Positions 1 through 11,005 are shown, numbered from the stretch's first letter. The stretch: 64,000 nucleotides of DNA from Anodontia alba (GCA_964016985.1 OZ024833.1:60711463-60775462); one strand, 5' to 3'. The notes: a model not told the origin generated them from the letters alone. Numbers and translations are program-made.

Positions 1-128
1 GGGACTGACAATAGGAAATATTCCATGATCAATCCCCATGAAAGAATGTTGCTGACCCAGCGGGAATCGAACCCGCAACCTCCTGATCACTAGTCGCACG
101 CGCATCCAATTGAGCCACCGAGGCAGGC
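1..128 (-). mobile_element. tRNA-derived SINE, 5' part (cut by window edge)
   Basis: Reading the minus strand, the head shows a pol III A box (GGCTCAATTGGATGCG, about 102-119) and a B box (GCGGGTTCGATTCCCGC, 60-76), followed by the family body. It is the same family as the copies at 1319, 12031, 22085, 32503, 62120 and 63132. The 3' part lies outside the window. It is a retroposon, not a tRNA gene: the family body follows directly and copies recur. Confidence 0.75.
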
Positions 129-202
129 TCAGACCCTTTAGATCCTAAGCAACTTGTGTAAACCCAGATCAAACTACTCTTATCATATCTGTATTTCTAA
201 TA

Positions 203-222
203 ACACACACACACACGCACAT

Positions 223-270
<48 letters not shown>
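203..270. repeat. (CA)n microsatellite
   Basis: An almost uninterrupted CA run of about 68 bp with two substitutions near its left end. Confidence 0.95.
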
Positions 271-271
<1 letters not shown>

Positions 272-289
272 GGTTGACTTTTTTGCCAT

Positions 290-470
290 GAAACAGTCCT
301 CATTCACAAGTTTTTGTTGAGATACCTTTGGTAGATTTTCTACCATTTTTACTTTTGTGACTTCCTTCACACCAAGCTCTGTCTGGAAAAGGGTCTGCTC
401 CCAAAAGGGAAGAATTTTGGTCCCAACTGTGATAGCAAAATTCTGTCTTTTTTTTTTTTTTTTTTTTTGT
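290..470. repeat. dispersed repeat (ACTTCCT...CACCAAGCTC family)
   Basis: It resembles segments at about 15890-16060, 22770-22945 and 56080-56250. All share a CCACCATTTTTAC-like start, a GACTTCCT/CACCAAGCTCC core and a GGGAGCAAATTCT-like stretch. A 20-bp T run interrupts this copy. No coding potential is seen; the short frame here runs through the T tract. Confidence 0.45.
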
Positions 471-603
471 CTGCTTGTCCCAAATTACTACATAGGCACT
501 ATTCAGGTTAATTTTGGTTTCAATAATATTGTAATATTAATTGATTTATTTTAAGTTACGTAAACATGAAGTACTTTTTAAGTATCTGTGGTGATCAAAT
601 ATT

Positions 604-713
604 TTGTTTGTTTGAGATGAGGTTATATGGCCCAGTCAACCCATTAGGGTATGTGGAATTTGGTCAGTTAACCTAATCACACAGTTCCAGGGCAGGCCTA
701 GTCCTCTTAAGTG
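604..713 (-). mobile_element. SINE 3' fragment
   Basis: It matches the 3' third of the window's main SINE: GGCCCAGTCAACCCATTAGGG, then the GTCCTCTTAAG segment. The tRNA-like head is missing, so this is a truncated old copy. Confidence 0.6.
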
Positions 714-1318
714 ATTATCTATGCATGTCAAAATAATATATTGCAAAATTCCTTGAAATCATAAAAAAATGTCCAGAATAATATATCTTATATGCCTGCC
801 TACATGCACTTTTCACCTAACAATAGTGCCAACTCAAACAAAAACAAAAGTATATGTTTGACAAAAACTGTCAGTCAAATCTAAGGGGCGGGAACACTAT
901 CTGTCTCTAATCCAATGCCTGTAAATACATTTTCTTATTTACGCCGGGCTGGAGCCCGGTGTATCTATTTGAGGTTGTTTTTGTAAAATGTGTATGCATT
1001 TGGAGAACATTGGTTTTCTTCCAGTTTTAGGGGTTCTTAGTGGGGTTATATGTAACTATTCACCCCCACTTTTTATGATTATTATTATTCAAAGTCACAC
1101 TTTTGCAGCAGAGAACGCTGTGCTATTGGTAACATAGTGAAACAAAAAAATGGGAAGTACTGTGTAGAATGAATGTAGCAATGTGGTTTTTGCTCATTTA
1201 AAAGAGAAATGAGCAGTTATCCCGTAGGAGCCCCAATTTGACCATTCGGCCTGAAATGAGCTTGTTGCTGTCAATATTCGTACACGTTTGATTTTTTTTC
1301 ATTTCATTGGTTTCGTCA

Positions 1319-1628
1319 TTTGTTTGTTTGTGTTGAGGTTTTACGGCCCAGTCAACCCAATGGGGTCATGTCAAGTGCGGTCAGTTTATCTAACCACACG
1401 TTTACTGGGCAGGCTTAGTCCTCCAAGCGGTTAACCAGTATTGTGCACATTCTTTTGCCAGAAACTGACAACTGCCCTTCTTGAATCAGCAGAAGGGAGA
1501 GAATGACCGTAGAAAATATTTCATGATCAATCTCCACAAAAGAATGTTGCTGACCTCGGCGGGGGTTGAACCCGTGACCTCCTGGTCTCCAGTCAGACAG
1601 CGCATCCAACTGAGCCACCGAGGCCGGC
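1319..1628 (-). mobile_element. full-length tRNA-derived SINE
   Basis: The complete copy is about 310 bp. On the minus strand it starts GCCGGCCTCGGTGGCTCAG, carries an A box (about 1619-1601) and a B box (GGGTTCAACCC, about 1573-1562), then a roughly 200-bp unique body, and ends in a (CAAA)n tail. It overlaps the start of the 210-bp tandem duplication at its head. Confidence 0.85.
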
Positions 1629-2049
1629 GGGTATGTGTGGTAATTAGGTCAAATACGGTATCTGTTCCATCTACCTTAACCTTTACCACTCTATGGGCTA
1701 ATTTCGCAGATGAAAAATTGATGACATTTTTCTTATTTTTCTCAGAAAATATCATAACATTTCATGCAAAATGTCCACTGGAGACAATTTGCATGAAATG
1801 TCATCTGTTTTCTGGGAAAAATAAGAAAAAATATTTGCGGGTATGTGTGGTAATTAGGTCAAATACGGTATCTGTTCCATCTACCTTAACCTTTACCACT
1901 CTATGGGCTAATTTCGCAGATGAAAAACTGATGACATTTTTCTTATTTTTCTCAGAAAATATCATTTGACATTTCATGCAAAATGTCCACTGGAGACAAT
2001 TTGCATGAAATGTCATCTGTTTTCTGGGAAAAATAAGAAAAAATATTTA
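1627..2049. repeat. 210-bp direct tandem duplication within a MITE
   Basis: The segment starting GCGGGTATGTGTGG at 1627 is repeated from 1837, ending in AAAAATATTT each time. The copies differ by a T/C change and a small 2-3 bp indel, so the duplication is young. Each copy holds the arm ending TTTGCATGAAATGTCATC of MITE family C (see 4896). Confidence 0.85.
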
Positions 2050-2094
2050 AATATGTCAACTGCTGAAAGTTTTACCCAGAGTGCTAAGCGTTAA
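1676..2094. mobile_element. TTAA-flanked MITE, family C (internally duplicated)
   Basis: The left end is TTAACCTTTACCACTCT and the right end is ACCCAGAGTGCTAAGCGTTAA-like. The inverted arms contain CAGAAAATA...TTTCATGCAAA and its complement. The 210-bp duplication makes this copy about twice the usual length. Confidence 0.65.
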
Positions 2095-2133
2095 GTTTCA
2101 AATATCTGAAATCTGTGCAAAATAAGAAAACAT

Positions 2134-2367
2134 TTAACCCTTAAAGCGCCAATAAAATCTGCATCTGAAAATGTCGTCTGCTTATGTCGTCTGCTGCATC
2201 TTCTTGCAAACTTTTCAAACTTACATTTTGCATATAGGCAAACAGTGTGGACCCAGATAAAGGAGCAGTCTGATCTGGGTCCACACTGTTTGCAGAAGTG
2301 ATTTTTAAAGTAACCGGCAGAAGACAAAGCAGATGACAATTGTTGTGATTGGCACTTTAAGGGTTAA
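2134..2367. mobile_element. TTAA MITE, family B (CCCTTAAAG ends)
   Basis: TTAA duplications at 2134-2137 and 2364-2367 flank CCCTTAAAG...CTTTAAGGG termini. The centre is the palindrome GGCAAACAGTGTGGACCCAG with its complement. About 62 bp of flanking sequence (2060-2121) is repeated on the other side (2377-2439), so this copy sits inside a local duplication. Confidence 0.75.
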
Positions 2368-2439
2368 ATAGGTCATCTGCTGAAAGTTTTACCCAGAGTG
2401 CGAAGCGTTAAGTTTCAAATATCTGAAATCTGTGCAAAA

Positions 2440-3570
2440 GTGAAACTGCTATCATTCAATATCTTTTACTTGTACACACATGCCATACCTCACACTGTGA
2501 GACAAAATCTCACAGAATTTTGGCCCTTCTGGACCCAGTTTCCCATATGATTTTCAAATCTCACAGAATTTTCATATCATTTAATAAGCTATTTTTTGAA
2601 GAACTAGAAATAAATCACACATTAGCATGGCTATCCCAAGCTTAATTCATTAAAATAATGGCTTTTAACTTACTTATGTAAGCTTGAAAGTGATTTTCAT
2701 AAAATCTCACAGAATTTCATCAAATCTCCCCAAAATATTTGCAAAATTTCACAGATTTCTGTCAACAGCTAATAGCATGTAGGCTTGAAATAAAAACTCT
2801 TTCATTTTTGTCTATCCACTGTATAAACAGTAAACCAAGACATATATTTACCAGCTGTGTTCTGTGTGTTTTTTCACACCAACAAAAGGTGTTCAAGTTC
2901 TTCAGTCTTTATGCTCCATTAATACTTTCAATAAACAAACATAAACTATAAAAGGACATTTTGACAATATTACAGCTGTTTAATGTTCTAGATATAGTAT
3001 TTTAGACAAGATTTGTTGTAGGACAGTAAAGCTTGCCTCATGCTCACTTTGTGCTTACCATCATGAAATGTCCATGACCTTGACCTAAAACTCATTGGGG
3101 GGATGTGGGGCTTGTACTGAATAAAAAAAAAATTGAATCCATAACCTAACATCAGTCCAATTATAAGCTAAATCTATCCCGGAATTTAAATTCTGATCTA
3201 AGACATAATGATAAATTTCTGACTCCTTTCCATGTATTTTTCCTATACTTAGACAGACAGACAGGAGAAAACCAAAGAAAATCATACTGCATCTTTTGCT
3301 GAAACAGGCACCATAAAAATATAGTGTGTATTACTCGTGAATGGCCCATGTCAAGCAAAAAAATGTATTCAAGCATGCGCAAAATGTGTGGATTCACATA
3401 TCCCGCACATGGGCAACTAAATCATCCTGGCATTTGCTCTCCATTGAAACATTCTATAGTATCCAAGGATTCTGTTTGTGGACAGCAAAGGCCCTGATCC
3501 ACTGGGCAGGCTGATCTGGGCATCTGCTGTCTGCATGTGCCCAAAGACATGTTTTTGCATGGTGTGTCCC
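2440..3570. other. AT-rich stretch without recognisable gene
   Basis: It contains several CTCACAGAATTT iterations (2500-2760) and scattered short frames with no domain signature. A 3480-3620 segment resembles half of a family C MITE. Nothing else is supported. Confidence 0.4.
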
Positions 3571-3767
3571 AAATATGTCTTCTTACGGGAAAAATAAGAA
3601 AAATATTTCAAAACATCATCTGCTTAAGTTTATGCCTAGCGCGCTAAGGACTATTAATTAAGAAAACTGCTTGGCTTTATTGGAAACCTTTTTACACCAG
3701 AGGAATATACAGATATACATTTTTCTTATTTCTCCACAAAAACTGAATGCCTCTTACTACAGAATTA

Positions 3768-4110
3768 CCATATTTGACGTAATTACCACACTGTGCCCTT
3801 AGCTTTTTCAAAATTACTGGGAAAAAAAAAAAAACGTGTAGTGAAATATACCTAATAAAGGCACACTTTAAAGAACTGCTTATTTAATGATGCTTATGCG
3901 ATATGCTTTTGATTTCCTTTATAAAATCATATGTTGTTGGTACTCATTTGAATTGCCTCAACAAGAGAGGCAATTCAAATAAGTATCCACAACTTATGAT
4001 TTTATAAAGAAGTGGATAAAATTAGACGAGCTGTAATCTAAAGTTTCGGAAATTGCTTGACTGTGCGCTTATAGGAGTATGCGTGTTTATTAGGTCAAAT
4101 ACGGTATTGT
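3768..4110. mobile_element. TA-target MITE with CCGTATTTGACC ends
   Basis: The left end ACCATATTTGACGTAATTAC and the right end GTTTATTAGGTCAAATACGGT are imperfect inverted repeats bounded by TA. The interior holds a palindrome around TTGAATTGCCTC/GAGGCAATTCAA. The same end motif occurs at about 1650 and 1855. Confidence 0.55.
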
Positions 4111-4218
4111 CAAAAATACTTTTCACAAGCACAAACCCACCCATCCATCTATTCCAATCAAAACAGAAAGAACCATATTTACCCTATATATTGGGGCACC
4201 TTCAAGTTCTCTGTCCAA

Positions 4219-4457
4219 TACTTTATCTTAACCCATTTATGCTGAATGGACTCTTCTATCTTAACTCTAGGAAAGATCCATTTCCTATATAAGGGGTGTC
4301 TGGTTAGTTTTTTATTATTATCATGTTCAACAGAAATTTCTGAACTAAATGCAAACAGTGTAGACCATGGTCAAATACTGCATTCTGAGGCATCTTATCT
4401 GAGTGCACACTGTTTGCCAATGTCCCTTTTATGGGACGTTAGGCTTAAATGGGTTAA
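4219..4457. mobile_element. TTAA MITE, family D (CCCATTTATGC ends)
   Basis: Termini TTAACCCATTTATGC and AGGCTTAAATGGGTTAA. The core is GCAAACAGTGTAGACC with its inverted copy GTGCACACTGTTTGCC. Related copies end at 18832 and span about 46085-46341. Confidence 0.65.
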
Positions 4458-4463
4458 AATTTA

Positions 4464-4678
4464 TTAACCCTAGTCCTGCTGAACCCGGATATACCCTGCC
4501 TTTGCCAACAGTGTAGATCCAGATCAGTTGGCTTCTGAAGAAGCCAACTGATCTGGATCTGCACTGTTTGCCATTAAGTATGTGACTTTATATCAATAAT
4601 AGATCAAGTAATCTGATTGGATGAAAATTAGAAATGGGCATGACATCTTATTAATTTATTCAGCATGACAAGGGTTAA
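4464..4678. mobile_element. TTAA MITE, family A (piggyBac-like ends)
   Basis: TTAA at 4464-4467 and 4675-4678. Ends CCCTAGTCCTGCTGAA and TTCAGCATGACAAGGG. The central near-perfect palindrome is AGATCCAGATCAGTTGGCTTC and its complement. CCC/GGG termini with TTAA duplications fit piggyBac-type mobilisation. Confidence 0.75.
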
Positions 4679-4895
4679 TCCATTTTACAATCTGTTGATG
4701 CCTCTAAAAACTGCTGAATGAGCGGCTGACAGTTTAGAAACGGATCAACCATCTGAACCTGGGTAAACACTGCTCAGGCCTGTCTGACCAAATACAGAGG
4801 GTAAACATGGTAGACTGATCCAAATCGACTGTACATTTTTGCCACATGTACACAATAATACTAGTAGAACAACAGTCTGTCTCTTTTTTTTCAAC

Positions 4896-5106
4896 TTAAT
4901 GCTTAAATTAGCACTCTGGGTAAAATTTTCTGCAGACAACATTTTGAAATACTGTTCTTATTTTTCCCAGAAAATAGGCTTTGACATTTCATGCAAATTG
5001 TCTCCATTTGCCTGAAATATGTCAAAACTTGTTTTCTGGGAAAAATAAGAAAAATTTTTCAATATGTCGTCTGCTGAAAATTTTACCCAGAGTGCTTTAG
5101 CATTAA
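4896..5106. mobile_element. TTAA MITE, family C
   Basis: One end is TTAATGCTTAAATTAGCACTC and the other AGAGTGCTTTAGCATTAA. The inverted arms contain TTTTTCCCAGAAAATAGG and GTTTTCTGGGAAAAATAAG, with the loop at CAAATTGTCTCCATTTG. Confidence 0.7.
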
Positions 5107-5166
5107 TAAGCACCATTAATTACTTCCATAAGCACTTTATTATAATAGGGTGAATAATCTGATTGT

Positions 5167-5371
5167 TTAACCTTTACCACCCTCTGGGCAAATTCAGCAG
5201 ACGACAAACTGGTGCTGTTTTTCTTATTTTTCTCAGAAAACAGAATTAGACATTTCATGAAAATTAAGTGACAATTTGCATGAAATGTCAAATCCTGTTT
5301 CCTGGGAAAAATAAGATAAGTATTTCAAAATGTCTTCTGCTGAGATTTTTACCACAAGTGCTAAGCTTTAA
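5167..5371. mobile_element. TTAA MITE, family C
   Basis: Termini TTAACCTTTACCACCCTC and CACAAGTGCTAAGCTTTAA, with the arms described for 4896. It sits about 60 bp from that copy. Confidence 0.65.
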
Positions 5372-5379
5372 GGGTTAAG

Positions 5380-6490
5380 GGTATATATATTTAACTTTTT
5401 GTTTGGCTTCTGTAACAGCAACTAGTATACTCCGGTCAAGTACTAGACCAAGTGTGGTCTAAATGTGAGCAAATGACATTGCCTATCACTGTCAAAATGG
5501 CTCAGTCTATTCATAAATTTGGTTGACTGTTATTATAACATTGGCACTCTCACTGTTATTATATTAGAAATGAATGACTACGCCTGGTAGACGCAGTTGG
5601 ATGTAAATTCCTCAATGTCGACCTCAGTGATATAGCTTAACCCGCTATTACAAATAAAATCTTCTTCCTTATAGATTGGACAGGTTCATTTCTGATATAT
5701 AGGGTATCTGTAATTTGTGTTTCTTTTTTGTGAGAAATACCTTTTTTCATGTACACAGTGTAGGTCCTGGTCAAGTGTTTAAGGTCCTTTTTCAGCACCT
5801 GTCGCAGAACAGGACTCAGGACCGCTTGATTCCGAGTTAGACATGAGAACTATGAATTACACAACCAAACATATAATAAAGAAAGAAGGAACAAAAGAAA
5901 GAAGAATGACAAGGTCAGAGGGGTATACTATGCTTGGGTGATTTGTTTGTTCATTCCTTCATTCGTTCGACACACTTCGCAGAGATAGGATCTTGAAATT
6001 TTATGTGTGGAATCAGGATAAAAATAAATGGACCTGCATGTTTTCCATCGGACTCTTAAGTCAGGAAAGTATCTTGAAAAGTGTTTGAGCTAGAACCTTG
6101 AAACTTGGTATGCTGATTGGGAATGATTAGTTGATTGCTTGATTAACTGAATTTTTACAGATTTATGCCTCTTGTAATATAATGATAATGAAATCTTGTC
6201 AGAAAGATATCTCGAAAACTATTTGAGCTAATGTAGGGCCTTGAGACTTGTTAAGATGAGTAGATTACCTGACCAGCCCGACATGACCCTAACAGTGTTG
6301 ACTGGACTGTAAAACCAAATCAAACAAATAAAGAATCTAAAAGAAATGACAAAAGTACACAAAACACTATGAATGGATCCAGGATTCTTGGGAAGGTAAA
6401 TGAATACACTTCCAAGAGAACTGACTCTTGAGTATACATGCAGTTATCCTCTTAGCCTGACATTCTACCATTTGCACACCCAAATGTACA
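5380..6490. other. unassigned DNA with a SINE 3' remnant
   Basis: About 6240-6330 resembles the SINE 3' end (CATGACCCTAACAGTGTTGAC, then GTAAAACCAAATCAAACAAA), plus strand. The rest shows no coding signal or family I recognise. Confidence 0.35.
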
Positions 6491-6494
6491 ATAA

Positions 6495-6772
6495 TTAACC
6501 CAGGTCCTGCTGAACATGGATATGCCCTGTCTTTGCAAACAATGCAGATCCAGATCAGTTGACTTCTAAAGAAGCCCTGCCTTTGCAAACAGTGTAGATC
6601 CAGATCAGCTGACCAACTGATCAATCCAGATCAGTTGGCCAAATGATCTGGACCTGCACCGTTTGTTATTTAGTATGTGAATTTGTATCAACAACCTACC
6701 TCAAGCAATCTGATTGGATGACAATTGGAAGTGGACATGGCATCTTAATTTATACAGCATGACAAGGATTAA
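6495..6772. mobile_element. TTAA MITE, family A, expanded palindrome
   Basis: TTAA at 6495-6498 and 6769-6772, with ends CCCAGGTCCTGCTGAA and CAGCATGACAAGG. The centre is longer than usual because the CTTTGCAAACAGTGTAGATCC arm is partly duplicated (about 6530-6600). Confidence 0.65.
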
Positions 6773-6774
6773 GA

Positions 6775-9035
6775 AAGAAGGAACTAGACAAAGTGCCCAG
6801 TGGGGCACATATACCCCCGACCAGCGCTACCGCCACTTTTTAAAGAGCACAAAGTATGTAGCTTTGACTCTGGAGATGGCAGTTGTATGCTATATGTTAT
6901 AACATTGAAAAAATTCAATCACACATAATATGAAGCCCTTGACCTCAAAGGTCTGGCACAGGTGCAGGGATTGAGCAAAATAAAACTTTAGCCCTATAAC
7001 TATCACCATATACCAGTGAAATCAGTCTTTATAATATAAGCAAAAATGACATTTGTATGAAATATCTGTGACCTTGACTTAAAAGCCATGCCCCAGCTTG
7101 GGGATGGTGCCGAGAAAAACTTCAGACCTATATATACGATCATGCTTAATATTAATGAAACCAACAAAAGGGTCTTCATAATATAGCTATATAAACTTAG
7201 ATGCAATTTTTTTTTTTTACTTTTATATGAAATTTCTAAGTCTGTGATCTTGACCTCAAGGTCATACCCCAGGATAAGGATGATGCTGAGTAAAACTCTA
7301 GACCTATATCTACCAACATGTAAAATATAAATGAAATTCCTCAAAGAGTCTTGATGGTATAGCTATATAAACATAAACACAAAAATTTTGACTTATTTAT
7401 GAAAATTCTAAGTCCGTGACCTTGACCTCAAGGTCATCCCCGGGGTGCGGATGGTGCTGATAAAAACTTTAGACCTATACCATCATGCCAAATATGAATG
7501 AAATCCATCAAAGGGTCTTCAAAATATGAGGTCTTATAAACTTTAACGCAAAAACTTTGACCCTGACTTTTTTATGAAAATTCTAAGTCCGTGACCTTGA
7601 CCCCAAGGTAACCCCCAGGGTGGGGATGGTGCTGATAAAAACTTTAGACCTATATCTACCATCAGGCCAAACATGAATTAAATCCATCAAAGGGTCTTCA
7701 TAATATAAGGTCTTATAAACTTTAACGTAAAAATTTTGACCCTAAGACAAAAATAAAGTATGAACGAATAATGCTTCAACGGATGGATGGACAGACAAAC
7801 AGATTCCTTGCTGATAGCTATATCCACTCAACCTTTCAATTAGGGGATAATAAAATTTAACAAAAGGTCTTGATGATATGGCTATATAAACTTAAAAGCA
7901 AAAACTTTTACTTTTAAATGAAACTTCTAAGTTCGTGACCTTGACCTCGGTCACACCCGGGGTGGGGATCATGCGGAGTAAGACTCTAGGCCGATATATA
8001 GCAACATGTCAAATATAAATGAAATTCCACAAGGGTCTTGATGATACAGCTATATAAACTTAAACACAAAAATTCTGACATTTTTATGAAAATTGGAAGT
8101 CCGTGACCTTGACCCAAAGGTCACCCCTGGGGTGGGGATGGTGCCAATAAAAACTTTAGAGCTATATCTACCATCATGCCAAATATGAATGAAATCCATC
8201 AAAGGGTCTTCAAAATATGAGGTCTTGTAAACTTTAATGTAAAAACTTTGACCCTAAGACAAAAATAAAGTATGAACGAATAATGCTTCAACGGATGGAC
8301 GGACAGACCAACAGATTTCTTGCTGATAGCTATATCTGCTGGACCTTTCAATTAGGGAATACTGAAATTTAACAAAAGGTCTTGATGATATGGTTATATA
8401 AACTTAAACGCAAAATTTTTTTACTTTTATATGAAAATTCTAAGCTTGTGACCTTGACCTCGGTCACACCCTGAGTGGGGATCATGCGGAGTAAGACTCT
8501 AGGCCAATATCTAGCAACATGTCAAATATAAATGAAATTCCTAAAGGGTCTTGATGATATAGCTATATAAACTTAAACACAAAAAACTTTGACATTTTTA
8601 TGAAAATTCTAAGTCCGTGACCTTGACCCCAAGGTCACCCCAGGGGTGCGGATGGTGCTGATAAAAACTTTAGACCTATATCTACAATCATGCCAAATAT
8701 GAATGAAATCCATCAAAGGGTCTTCAAAATATGAGGTCTTATAAACTTTAACGCAAAAACTTTGACCCTGACTTTTTTATGAAAATTCTAAGTCCGTGAC
8801 CTTGACCCCAAGGTCACCCCCAGGGTGGGGATGGTGCTGATAAAAACTTTAGACCTATATCTACCATCATGCCAAATATTAATGAAATCCATCAAAGGGT
8901 CTTCAAAATATGAGGTCATAAACTTTAACGCATAAACTTTGACCCTGTGACGGAAAGAGGAACGAACGAACGAAGGGAAAAGCAAAAACTATATACCCCC
9001 ACATACTCCGTATGTCGGGGGTATAAAAAGAAGCC
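6775..9035. mobile_element. composite element with internal minisatellite
   Basis: The left part contains AAGTGCCCAGTGGGGCACAT then TATACCCCCGACC. The right end (about 8990-9026) is a hairpin, TACCCCCACATAC/GTATGTCGGGGGTA. The interior is the tandem array 6990-8975. A related element at 23240-24665 shares the left motif and ends in a similar hairpin, so both look like copies of one mobile family. No transposase is present. The class is uncertain; Helitron-like or TIR-type non-autonomous are both possible. Confidence 0.5.
6990..8975. repeat. tandem minisatellite with 512-bp higher-order repeat
   Basis: Units of about 160-180 bp share GACCTTGACC...AAGGTCA, GGGGATGGTGCTGATAAAAAC, and CCATCAAAGGGTCTTCA. 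A larger block containing AAGACAAAAATAAAGTATG recurs at 7744 and 8256, exactly 512 bp apart. Short frames here are repeat products, not genes. Confidence 0.85.
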
Positions 9036-9150
9036 TAGCAAGAAATCTCAAGACTGTTTTATGTTCTTCAAGCAATGCGCATAAGATTAGTCAGTCAGAC
9101 AGGTTTTACTCAAATTCAAGGAATGTTTGTTAGAGGCGAGAAAGTAATTA

Positions 9151-9367
9151 CTGTAATAACCCTAAGTATTAGGACAGATAGGCCTTTGAAAACAGTGTAG
9201 ACCCAGATCAGACTCAGTAGTATGTGGCATCTGATCAGGGTCTACACTGTTTGCCATACATACAGCAATACTTTAGACACATGAAGAGGTAGTAGAATGG
9301 ACTATTTCAAATTTTAGGACAAGTATGGTAAGAAGATAAGGTGTCCCAATACTTAGGATAAATACAG
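9151..9367. mobile_element. TA MITE, family E
   Basis: It is bounded by TA (9149-9150, 9368-9369). Ends are CTGTAATAACCCTAAGTATT and, inverted, CTGTATTTATCCTAAGTATT. The core is the palindrome GTGTAGACCCAGATCAGAC/TCTACACTGTTTGCC. The TA target suggests a Tc1/mariner-superfamily origin. Related copies lie at about 13811, 18911, 22545, 25299, 40545 and 56455. Confidence 0.7.
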
Positions 9368-9427
9368 TATAATCTAAATACTGATAAAAAAATGAATGCA
9401 TCCAGGAGAGGTGCTTGATTAAGCTTT

Positions 9428-9475
9428 CCCCCCCCCCCCCCCCCCACCCACACACACACACACACCCACCCATAC
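9428..9475. repeat. poly-C and (CA)n tract
   Basis: About 18 C residues followed by a CA-rich run. The glycine/valine-rich frame on the other strand is an artefact of this tract. Confidence 0.9.
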
Positions 9476-9714
9476 CCCTGGTCTCTTGGAAGAAATTTTA
9501 GTATACGTAGCTCACAACAAAGTGCTTAGACGTTGCAGATTCTTTAAAGTAGAAAATGTCAGAATGAGACATGCTCTCCCTCCCCACCCTGTGTATCTCC
9601 TCAACCCCCCAGGAAAACTTTTTCAAGCAGCTTTTGCCAGTCCCAAATGGTTTCTTTCTTTTCCTTCTATGTTCAATATTAAGACCACCCCATTATTAGG
9701 ACCACTTTTAGGCC

Positions 9715-10096
9715 ATCCCAATGGTGGTCTTAACCCTTGTCCTGCTGAATAAATTAAGATGCCACGCCTACTTATAATTTTCAGCCAATCAGATTACTTC
9801 ATTCGGATTGTTGCTATATATTCAAATACTCAATAGCAAACAGTGCAGATCTAGATCAGTTGACTTCATCCCAATGATGGTTTTAACCCTTGTCATGCTG
9901 AATAAATTAAGATGCCACGCCCACTTATAATTTTCAGCCAATCAGATTACTTCATCCGGATTGTTGCTATATATTCACATACTCAACAGCAAACAGTGCA
10001 GATCCAGATCAGTTGGCTTCTGAAGAAGCCAACTGATCTGGATCTACACTGTTTGCGAAAGCAGGGCATATCCGGGTTCAGCAGGACTACAGTTAA
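9715..10096. mobile_element. TTAA MITE, family A, with duplicated left half
   Basis: The full copy runs from TTAA 9883-9886 to TTAA 10093-10096. About 153 bp comprising CATCCCAATGGTGGTCTTAA plus the MITE left half (from 9730) precede it as a direct duplicate, CATCCCAATGATGGTTTTAA. The central palindrome lies at about 9990-10057. Confidence 0.7.
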
Positions 10097-10137
10097 TAGC
10101 AGAATTTTGTTGCACTTTGTTATCTGGAATTATATAT

Positions 10138-10349
10138 AGCCTTCTAAGCACTCATTATGCTAGGACAATGTTTCAGCAGACCACATTTTGAAATACTTTT
10201 CTTATTTTTCTCAGAAAATAGGAGACCATTTGCATACTTCTGGGAGACAATTTGCATGAAATGTCAAAGCCTATTTTCAGGGGGGAAAAAAAGAAAAAAA
10301 TTATCAGTTTCTCATCTGCTGAATTAGCCCAGACAGTGGTAAAGATTAA
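10138..10349. mobile_element. TTAA MITE, family C (left end decayed)
   Basis: The arms TTTTCTTATTTTTCTCAGAAA and CATGAAATGTCAAAGCCTA are present. The right end is CCCAGACAGTGGTAAAGATTAA. The TTAA at 10346-10349 is shared with the next element. Confidence 0.5.
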
Positions 10350-10480
10350 CCCTTGTCCTGCTGAACCTGGATATATCCTGCCTTTTCAAACAGTGTAGAG
10401 TCAGGTCAGTTGGCTTCAGACTGTCATTCAGTTTGTGAATATATATCTACTGTTGTTCCTACTTCTTCCTCAATGGAAAT
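10346..10480. mobile_element. TTAA MITE, family A, truncated
   Basis: It begins TTAACCCTTGTCCTGCTGAA, reaches the palindrome arm (GTCAGTTGGCTTC), then ends without the second arm. Confidence 0.55.
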
Positions 10481-10540
10481 GGTTTAGGTGTCATGAGTGT
10501 TCATTCCAGAAAATAGTGATAAAACTGACAAAGTGAGTAC

Positions 10541-10697
10541 CTAAATTGCTGGTGGCTTCTTTATTAGCTTGGGTAAAATCCAGCACCTTACTGGTGTGTT
10601 TATATGAAAGCAGGTTCCTTCCTGTGCAGGAGCACTTGGTCTGAATGGTTGCATCTGGTGTATCATAAGTAGGACAGGTTTTAGTGTTGGCATACCC
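10541..10697 (-). CDS. candidate internal exon 3 of minus-strand gene
   Basis: Seen: a 157-nt open segment on the minus strand encodes 52 residues plus one base, with four Cys in the first half (C-P-T-Y, then K-C-S-C-T-G). It is bounded by an AG acceptor at 10699-10698, preceded by a CTAAT branch-like site and a T-rich tract, and by a GT donor at 10540-10539. It begins in phase 0, which matches the phase-0 end of the 20208-19166 exon upstream, and it ends in phase 1. Inferred: it belongs to the same transcript. It is not part of any repeat family seen here. No domain is recognised and no downstream exon or stop was found in the window. The weakest point is the modest acceptor. It could also be a chance open segment. 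Confidence 0.4.
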
Positions 10698-10874
10698 CTC
10701 CAAAATGATAATAGTCGTGATTAGCAGCTTGAGGGTTAAAATATTTCTCTTATTTTCTAATGTTAGAGGCAAAATCTTCTCTTTTTTTTTTTGAAAAAGA
10801 GAACAGTACTCAATTGTTGCCAACTAATTTTGGCGTGACTTTAGCACAGTTACAGATCAGCTGCTTATTTCAAC

Positions 10875-11005
10875 CAAAAAATATTGACATTTTCCTTATT
10901 TCTCTTCAGGAAACTTACATTACGGGTAACCCATAAGCATATCAGAGATGTGCTTCTAACGACTACCAACAACACATGTTTATGGAGATATAAGAAAAAT
11001 GCTTA
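10875..11005. mobile_element. MITE family F (CCACAA hairpin), degraded
   Basis: Arms TTTTCCTTATTTCTCTTCAGG and GGAGATATAAGAAAAATGC face each other as in the copies at 16900, 41235, 43845 and 55730. The central stem is eroded. Confidence 0.4.

Noticed and set aside
10491..10823. The whole 110-residue open frame as a stand-alone gene
   Set aside because: Only the part between the splice sites looks coding; the N-terminal part is low-complexity and the C-terminal part lies past a good donor.
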